Shown here: positions 59,067 through 64,000 of the stretch, one piece after another
How positions within the stretch are numbered: the stretch's first letter is position 1
Layout of the letters: each line of letters starts with the position of its first letter
Assembly (NCBI GenBank): GCA_031547595.1
Contig: JAVBRU010000029.1
Coordinates: 46,795 to 110,794 of the forward strand
Source of the DNA: JAVBRU01 sp031547595
GTDB lineage: Bacteria > Bacillota > Clostridia > Christensenellales > Aristaeellaceae
Reading direction: 5' to 3'
DNA length: 64,000 nucleotides
Position numbers and translations under genes: made by a program
Notes under the pieces: model-generated
Database searches by the model: none
The model's input: the letters and a program-made list of their open reading frames with translations, nothing else
What the model was told of the DNA's origin: nothing

Positions 59067-61952
59067 ATGCGGTCTTACAATGTAACCTGTCTTTGTATTG
59101 CAGTAATACTGCTGACTTGTGGTGTGGCGGCATATGCCTCAACACCGGAAATCGACAGATCACAAGCCTACCAGGATTTCCGTGATATCCCCGGCGTGAC
59201 TGCCGAGGAAATCACGGCAATTGAGGCGTTGCAGGCGAAGTATGCTAAGTTCACCTATGGCATGATGTTCACAACCGAAGCCTTTGAGCGTGCGGACGGC
59301 GCAGTTGGCGGGTACTCTGCACTTTTTACGCAGTGGATGAGCACGCTTTTTGGCATTGAGTTTGAGCTGCAAATCTATTTATGGGAAGACCTGCTGCTGG
59401 GGTTTGAGGCTGGCGATATTGATTTTACGGGCGAGCTGACCGCCACGCGCGAGCGCCGGGACAAATATTATATGTCCGACACGTTCACCGAGCGCGCCAT
59501 CAAAGCCTTCCGCATTGCCGGCAGCGCGGAGCTGGGCGAGATTGCAAAGACCAGGGCGCTTCGCTACATCTTCCTGGAGGGCACAACCACGGCGGAGGCG
59601 GTGGCATCGGCGTCAGAATACCCGGTCGAGATCATTTTTGTGCCCAGCGAAGAGGCGGCCATTGGCGCGCTGCTGGCCGGCGAAGCCGATGCTTTTATGG
59701 CAGAGGCGCACGGCGCAGCCAGCGCGCCTGATTTTATGGTGTGCGAAGATATCTTCCCCGTGGTGTATTCCCCGATATCGTTTTCCACCGCCAAGGAGGA
59801 GCTGGCGCCTATCGTATCGGTGCTGGATAAATACCTGAAAAACGGCGCGTTCCTTCAGCTGATAGAGCTATACAACCAGGGAAACAGGGAGTATGAGCAA
59901 TACAAGTTCCTCTCCGGCCTGACAGACGCGGAGAAGGAATACCTGGCCGCGCATCAGGCAGGCGGCACCGCAGTACCCGTAATGATTGAGTTTGATGCCT
60001 ATCCCATCAGCTTTTATAACAAGCAGGAAGCGGCTTGGCAGGGCATTGCGGTGGACGTGCTGGATGGGATCAGCGCGCTGAGCGGCTTGAAATTTGAATA
60101 TGCAAACGCCGCAGACGAGACCTGGGCCTCGCTGTACGAAAGGTTTGAGCGCGGCGAGGCCGCCATGATCACAGAGCTGATCCGCTACGCCGGCCGGGAG
60201 GATAGCTTCCTCTGGTCTGACGTGCCTTACTCAAAAGACTATTATGCGCTGCTGTCGCTGACGGAGTTGCCGGACATCAGCATCAATGAAATCCTATTTT
60301 CCAGGGTGGGCACCATTGCCAATTCGGCCTATGAGGATGTGTTTAGAAGCTGGTTCCCTGATCATCAGGCGCTGATTGGCTATCCGGCGTCCAATGAGGC
60401 CTTTATTGCTTTGCAGCGCGGCGAAATCGACCTGTTCATGGCCTCCAAGAATCTGCTGCTAAGCGCTGTTATATACAACGAGACGCCCGGCTTCAAGGTG
60501 AATATGGTGTTTGACCGCTCCTTTGGCTCGACCTTCGGGTTCAATAAGGGCGAAGAGGCGCTGTGCGGCATTGTGGGCAAAGCGCAGGCATTTTTGGACA
60601 CGCAGATGATCACCGAGCGCTGGGCCAGCAAATCCTTTGATTACCGCAGCAAGATGGCTAACCAGCAGGTGTTTTACCTGGTGATCGTCTCTCTGATCCT
60701 CGTGTGCAGCATGGTGATCTTTTTCGTGCTGTTTATGCGAAACAGGAACATGAACAAACGGCTGGAAATCACCGTGAGGGAGCGCACCGCGCAGTTTGAG
60801 AATGCCGCGCAGGCGAAGGGGAATTTCTTGTCGCATATGAGCCACGAGATCCGCACGCCACTCAATGCGATCATCGGCATGGCGCTGATTGCCAAGCGCA
60901 GCGCAGGCGCGGAGGCACCCAAAACGCTGGACTCTATCGACAAAATGCTCACCGCGTCCGATCATCTGCTGGGCATACTCAATGATGTGTTGGATATGTC
61001 CAAGATCGAGGCAGGCAAGTTCTCACTCTATCAGGATCATTTTGAGGTGCTGGCCGCGCTGAAAGAGGTAGAAAGTATTATCCGCCAGCGCTGCGATGAG
61101 AAGGGAATCTACTTCGAAACAGTCTATCAGGGCTTTGCCGATATCGCGATCATTGGCGATCAGCTACGGCTGAAGCAGGTGCTGATCAATCTGCTCGGCA
61201 ACGCAGTGAAGTTTACGGAGCCTGGCGGCAAGGTCTCGCTGGCCGTGCGCCTGATGGGCATCAGGGAAGAAAAGGTTTTGCTCAGCTTCACCGTGCAGGA
61301 CAATGGCATTGGCATGAGCGCGGAGCAGACCGCGCGCCTGTTCTCTGCCTTTGAGCAGACCAGCGGCGAGGTCGCCACCAAGTATGGCGGCACAGGGCTG
61401 GGCCTGGCGATCAGCCAGAACCTCGTGATGATGATGGGCGGGGAAATTGCTGTTGAAAGCAAGCCGAATGAAGGCTCAAAGTTTTCGTTTGAAGTGGCTT
61501 TTGATCAAGCTGTGTGCCCTGCAATGGCTGGCTCGAAACAAGACGTGGGGCCACTGGATTTGGATGGAAAGCGCATTCTTTTGGTGGAGGATGTTGAAAT
61601 CAACCGTGCCATTATCATCGATTTGCTGGCTGAAACCCGCGCCTGGTTCACAGAAGCGGTCAACGGCGCAGAGGCGGTCCGGTTATTCAAAGAATCCGAT
61701 GTCGGCTTCTTTGACCTGATCCTGATGGACATTCAGATGCCGGAAATGGATGGCTATGAAGCCGCTTCTTTGATCCGTTCGCTGGACAGGGCAGATGCGC
61801 AGGCTGTCCCTATCGTTGCGATGACTGCTAACGCCTACAAAGAGGATGTTGAAAGTGCATTGAAGGCAGGTATGGACGCGCATCTTGCGAAGCCTATCGA
61901 TTTTGATAAGCTGATTGCGTTGCTGTATGGTACTTTGTGCAAGCCTTCATGA
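59067..61952 (+). CDS. Hybrid sensor kinase with tandem SBP_bac_3 sensing domains (BvgS-like)
   Basis: A 961-residue protein from ATG 59067. Signal/anchor near residue 10-27, then two tandem family-3 solute-binding domains (about 50-285 and 300-525; e.g. DFTGELTATRERRDKYYMSD, AMITELIRYAGREDSF). A membrane helix follows at about 532-555. The histidine-kinase core has the phospho-acceptor H593 in FLSHMSHEIRTPLNAIIG and ATPase motifs DNGIGM and GGTGLGLAISQN. A C-terminal receiver (about 835-955) carries the phospho-acceptor D888 in LILMDIQMPEMDGY. No output DNA-binding domain is present, so a separate regulator or a His-containing transfer protein must act next. Likely sensed ligand: an amino acid or small polar compound. 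Gene spacing of 42 nt to MarR suggests linkage. Confidence 0.9.
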   Translation: MRSYNVTCLCIAVILLTCGVAAYASTPEIDRSQAYQDFRDIPGVTAEEITAIEALQAKYAKFTYGMMFTTEAFERADGAVGGYSALFTQWMSTLFGIEFELQIYLWEDLLLGFEAGDIDFTGELTATRERRDKYYMSDTFTERAIKAFRIAGSAELGEIAKTRALRYIFLEGTTTAEAVASASEYPVEIIFVPSEEAAIGALLAGEADAFMAEAHGAASAPDFMVCEDIFPVVYSPISFSTAKEELAPIVSVLDKYLKNGAFLQLIELYNQGNREYEQYKFLSGLTDAEKEYLAAHQAGGTAVPVMIEFDAYPISFYNKQEAAWQGIAVDVLDGISALSGLKFEYANAADETWASLYERFERGEAAMITELIRYAGREDSFLWSDVPYSKDYYALLSLTELPDISINEILFSRVGTIANSAYEDVFRSWFPDHQALIGYPASNEAFIALQRGEIDLFMASKNLLLSAVIYNETPGFKVNMVFDRSFGSTFGFNKGEEALCGIVGKAQAFLDTQMITERWASKSFDYRSKMANQQVFYLVIVSLILVCSMVIFFVLFMRNRNMNKRLEITVRERTAQFENAAQAKGNFLSHMSHEIRTPLNAIIGMALIAKRSAGAEAPKTLDSIDKMLTASDHLLGILNDVLDMSKIEAGKFSLYQDHFEVLAALKEVESIIRQRCDEKGIYFETVYQGFADIAIIGDQLRLKQVLINLLGNAVKFTEPGGKVSLAVRLMGIREEKVLLSFTVQDNGIGMSAEQTARLFSAFEQTSGEVATKYGGTGLGLAISQNLVMMMGGEIAVESKPNEGSKFSFEVAFDQAVCPAMAGSKQDVGPLDLDGKRILLVEDVEINRAIIIDLLAETRAWFTEAVNGAEAVRLFKESDVGFFDLILMDIQMPEMDGYEAASLIRSLDRADAQAVPIVAMTANAYKEDVESALKAGMDAHLAKPIDFDKLIALLYGTLCKPS

Positions 61953-62110
61953 GTGCAGCGTAGTGCGGTAATTCATGATTCAGTTTTCATTACGATCCAT
62001 ACACCGCTCTGCCGGTGTTGACGGACGATTATATTCAAAATCAAAGATTCTTCTTCATCTTGCTGTGCCCTTTTTAGGGGCAAAAATTTTGGAGATATCC
62101 GTGCCTTCTA
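61953..62110. other. Gene-free stretch between hybrid kinase and MITE copy 1
   Basis: AT-rich, with no long frame. GCCC-TTTTTAG-GGGC near 62068-62083 is a weak stem and could end kinase transcription, but lacks a T-run. The final TA (62109-62110) is the target duplication of the MITE that follows. Confidence 0.3.
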
Positions 62111-62270
62111 GGGTGTGTTTCAAAAGTCAGGGACGTGCAGCTTCGAGGGGATAAAGCGCCAGTTTAAGGCGGAAAACCGCCGGAATAGCATCGCTATTTC
62201 AAGGTTTGACAACGCAGAAATGGTGCTTTTACACACCGAAGATGCATGTTAAGAGTTTTGAAACACGCCT
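62111..62270. mobile_element. 160-bp MITE, copy 1
   Basis: Terminal inverted repeats GGGTGTGTTTCAAAA (left) and TTTTGAAACACGCCT (right), flanked by TA on both sides (62109-62110, 62271-62272). It is nearly identical to copy 2 at 63420-63579. Non-coding, TA target duplication as in IS630/Tc1-mariner elements. Confidence 0.85.
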
Positions 62271-62353
62271 TAATTCTTCCGATATCGGCTCAGCCTGCGC
62301 ACAAAACAATGGAGCAGCAGCATATTTAAGTACAGTAAAAAGCTTCTGGTCTA

Positions 62354-63202
62354 TTAACATCCAACTATATTTGCTTTTTCATAGCCAATCATCAAACCGC
62401 CTTTTTCTGCATAAAAGCTGCAAAGGCCACGGCTGCGATAGATTTCTACGTCCGTATTGCTGAACTCCGAAAGAATCATATCTTTCAGGACGCGCGCAGC
62501 ATTTTCATTCAAAATATGACCAATGCGAACCTTGCCTCCCCTATGGCCCAAGGACCGCATATGCTCTATAACACAGGAAAGGGCTCGCTTTTCACCGCGG
62601 CATTTTTCAAGGGTATCCAGCTCTCCCTTATCACTTGCTTTGCCCACAACGCGAATGCCCAATAGCCCCGCCGCTCTTGCCACAAAAGGGTTGACCCTGC
62701 CATTATTGGCAAGGTTGTTCATGGAAGCCAGCATAAACAACAGCCCTGTTCTTTGGGTATACTCGGTAATGGCGCTGCATATTTCTTCGAATGTCTTGCC
62801 AAGATCAATATGCTCTTTCAGTTTTTCTATGATCAGCCGCAGCTCAGGCCCGGCGGAAAGCGAGTCGATCACAAACACCTTGCGGTTGGGGTGCGCTTCT
62901 TCATAATCACGTTTTGCAGTTTGGGCTGCATTGAAGCTGCCGGAAAGCGCACTTGTAATCGATACGCAAAAAACGTTTTCCGCATCTGCAAAAGCATCCT
63001 CCCAATCTGCAGGGGACGGGCAGGAAGTATGTGATTTTCCGCGATACTGCGCAAGCTCGTCCACCATTTTATCAACATCCAGTGAGGCATCGTCTGAGTA
63101 CTCCTTTTGTGCGGTCACAATCTTCAGCGGAGCACAGGCAAAGGGCACCCCCGAAAACGAGGTCAAATCCGCTGAAGAATCGGCAACAACCTTGAAATCC
63201 AT
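62354..63202 (-). CDS. DegV-family fatty-acid-binding protein
   Basis: A 282-residue protein; ATG 63202 after AAGGAGAAG. Features: MDFKVVADSSADLTSF (ADSSADL motif), VSITSALSGSFNAAQTAKR (SALSGS lipid carboxylate site), VIDSLSAGPELRLI and GHILNENAARVLKD. DegV/FakB proteins present a bound fatty acid to a kinase (FakA) for phosphorylation. It sits alone between two identical MITE copies. Its own promoter is not clear. Confidence 0.92.
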   Translation of the reverse strand: MDFKVVADSSADLTSFSGVPFACAPLKIVTAQKEYSDDASLDVDKMVDELAQYRGKSHTSCPSPADWEDAFADAENVFCVSITSALSGSFNAAQTAKRDYEEAHPNRKVFVIDSLSAGPELRLIIEKLKEHIDLGKTFEEICSAITEYTQRTGLLFMLASMNNLANNGRVNPFVARAAGLLGIRVVGKASDKGELDTLEKCRGEKRALSCVIEHMRSLGHRGGKVRIGHILNENAARVLKDMILSEFSNTDVEIYRSRGLCSFYAEKGGLMIGYEKANIVGC

Positions 63203-63219
63203 ATTGATCTTCTCCTTAC

Positions 63220-63362
63220 TTATATAGTGATAATTCGAAATTTATGCATAAATCCTGGCTTCTTGGGCAGCTCAACATAAAGCATGGTGCCTTCCTTTGA
63301 CTCACTGCGGGCAGTGATCTTTTCCCCAGCTATTCCAATGATCCCCTTTATATGCGCACATC
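63220..63362 (-). pseudogene. Remnant of a histidine-kinase ATPase domain C-terminus
   Basis: Minus-strand reading gives ICAHIKGIIGIAGEKITARS and ESKEGTMLYVELPKKPGF before TAA 63220-63222. This is the final part of a histidine-kinase ATPase domain (the G-G-K-I-T-x-x-S and Y-x-V-x-L-P end), but no upstream start or kinase core is present and a stop (TAG) lies just before it. A fragment only, between DegV and MITE copy 2. Confidence 0.6.
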
Positions 63363-63419
63363 TACGGTTCGATCGTCACATGCTGAGGGCGCGACCCGGA
63401 AAACCTTTCGATTTTCCTA

Positions 63420-63579
63420 GGGTGTGTTTCAAAAGTCAGGAGCGTGCAGCTTCGAGGGGATAAAGCGCCAGTTTAAGGCGGAAAACCGTCGGAATAGCAT
63501 CGCTATTTCAAGGTTTGACAACGCAGAAATGGTGCTTTTAGACCCCGAAGATGCATGTCAAGAGTTTTGAAACACGCCC
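63420..63579. mobile_element. 160-bp MITE, copy 2
   Basis: Same element as 62111-62270, in the same orientation and the same length, flanked by TA (63418-63419, 63580-63581). Ends are GGGTGTGTTTCAAAA and TTTTGAAACACGCCC, a better-matched right end than copy 1. The two copies flank the DegV gene as direct repeats. Confidence 0.87.
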
Positions 63580-63755
63580 TAATCATTATAGCATTATTCT
63601 TCGCGTAATGCCACAACAGGTTTTTTCTTTCCAGCAAGCGTTGCCTGTAGATGCCTCATCTCTAAATTATTAGGCTCAAATAGCATTGCCACATGAAATA
63701 TCTATAAACTGCTGACGCATCAAAAGAAATCGCGCCATAGCGCGATCTCAGACCA

Positions 63756-63784
63756 TCAACAAAGTCCTAAGCTTTCGCTTAGGG
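63756..63784. other. Left flank of the IS1182-like element, with a hairpin
   Basis: CCTAAGC-TTTC-GCTTAGG forms a perfect stem ahead of the transposase gene. Such stems at IS ends often block outside transcription. The exact IS end is not resolvable here. Confidence 0.4.
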
Positions 63785-63859
63785 CTTAATTTTCATGTAA
63801 AACCAAAAGGAAAAGAGCAGTCGAATGTCGAAAACAAACGACAAGGGAGTGAATGTAAA

Positions 63860-64000
63860 ATGCTACGAGAGAAAGCAACAACGGAACAATCGGGATATGA
63901 AATTGTGCTATTGGAAGAATTGGTAGCGCAGGATCATATCTTGCGTAAGATAGATACAGCTGTAGATTTTAGCTTCATCCACGACCTATGTAAAGACTTG
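63860..64000 (+). mobile_element. IS1182-type DDE transposase gene, 5' end only
   Basis: ATG 63860 follows AAGGGAGTG at a 10-nt spacing. The 47 codons visible read MLREKATTEQSGYEIVLLEE and ALL-VAQDHILRKIDTAVDFSFIHDLCKDL, matching the N-terminus (LVPEDHLLRKID...DFSFIYDL) of IS1182/IS5-related transposases. The frame is open to the window edge, so most of the element lies to the right. Confidence 0.8.

Noticed and set aside
1..64000. tRNA, rRNA or CRISPR arrays
   Set aside because: No cloverleaf, rRNA-like or regularly spaced repeat pattern was seen by eye; a dedicated scan was not possible.

Overview
The window looks like chromosomal DNA from an anaerobic, fibre-degrading member of the Clostridia (Bacillota). 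The clues are strong AGGAGG-type ribosome sites, sigma-A TTGACA/TATAAT promoters, moderately GC-rich coding DNA, many sugar ABC importers without their own ATPase, AraC/ROK/GntR/BlaI/MarR regulators, an MsmX-style transporter economy and xylan-type glycosidases. The species cannot be named from sequence alone. No rRNA, tRNA or CRISPR array was seen.

Layout. (1) 1-5.2 kb: the start of a sugar-binding protein gene (minus strand), then a ytrABC-like cell-envelope ABC operon (GntR repressor, ATPase, permease) whose permease is cut by an in-frame stop. (2) 5.3-12.4 kb: a serine hydrolase, then a compact operon made of a BlaI repressor, a BlaR1-type M56 membrane protease fused to a sugar-binding-protein domain, two sugar-type permeases and a HlyD-like adaptor. 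This is the most unusual system in the window. (3) 12.4-18.2 kb: housekeeping-type genes (KamA radical SAM enzyme, two GNAT acetyltransferases, a methyltransferase, a YyaL-type protein, a DUF3892 protein) and a ROK gene remnant. (4) 18.2-26.7 kb: a minus-strand catabolic operon (SBP, two permeases, FAD oxidoreductase, sugar isomerase/epimerase, HAD phosphatase, zinc dehydrogenase) with a divergent AraC regulator. (5) 26.8-27.3 kb: decayed DUF1801 and IS630 remnants. (6) 27.5-33.6 kb: a xylan locus with a GH10-GH43 protein (split by a 5-bp tandem duplication), an SBP and two permeases. (7) 33.6-44.5 kb: a DUF5696/Yip1/NHL-TPR/permease pair/giant CBM-SBP cluster with a divergent AraC regulator. 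(8) 44.5-58.2 kb: a sugar locus with ROK repressor, FucU-type mutarotase, mannose-6-phosphate isomerase, ROK kinase, ABC importer, two tandem DUF4185 (GH183-like) secreted proteins and a divergent DUF2961 (GH172-like) enzyme. (9) 58.5-64 kb: MarR regulator, BvgS-like hybrid kinase, DegV protein between two copies of a 160-bp MITE, and the start of an IS1182-type transposase.

How it works together. Five complete permease pairs are present but no sugar-importer ATPase; they presumably share one encoded elsewhere. Three loci carry a GC-rich hairpin just 3' of the SBP gene, which would let the binding protein be made in excess over the next genes. The DUF4185 plus DUF2961 pairing, next to a fucose-type mutarotase, points to breakdown of a D-arabinan-like or related furanoside glycan; this is inference. 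The paired regulation of the SBP gene and the glycosidase genes is supported by a shared promoter motif at 51.4 and 57.0 kb.
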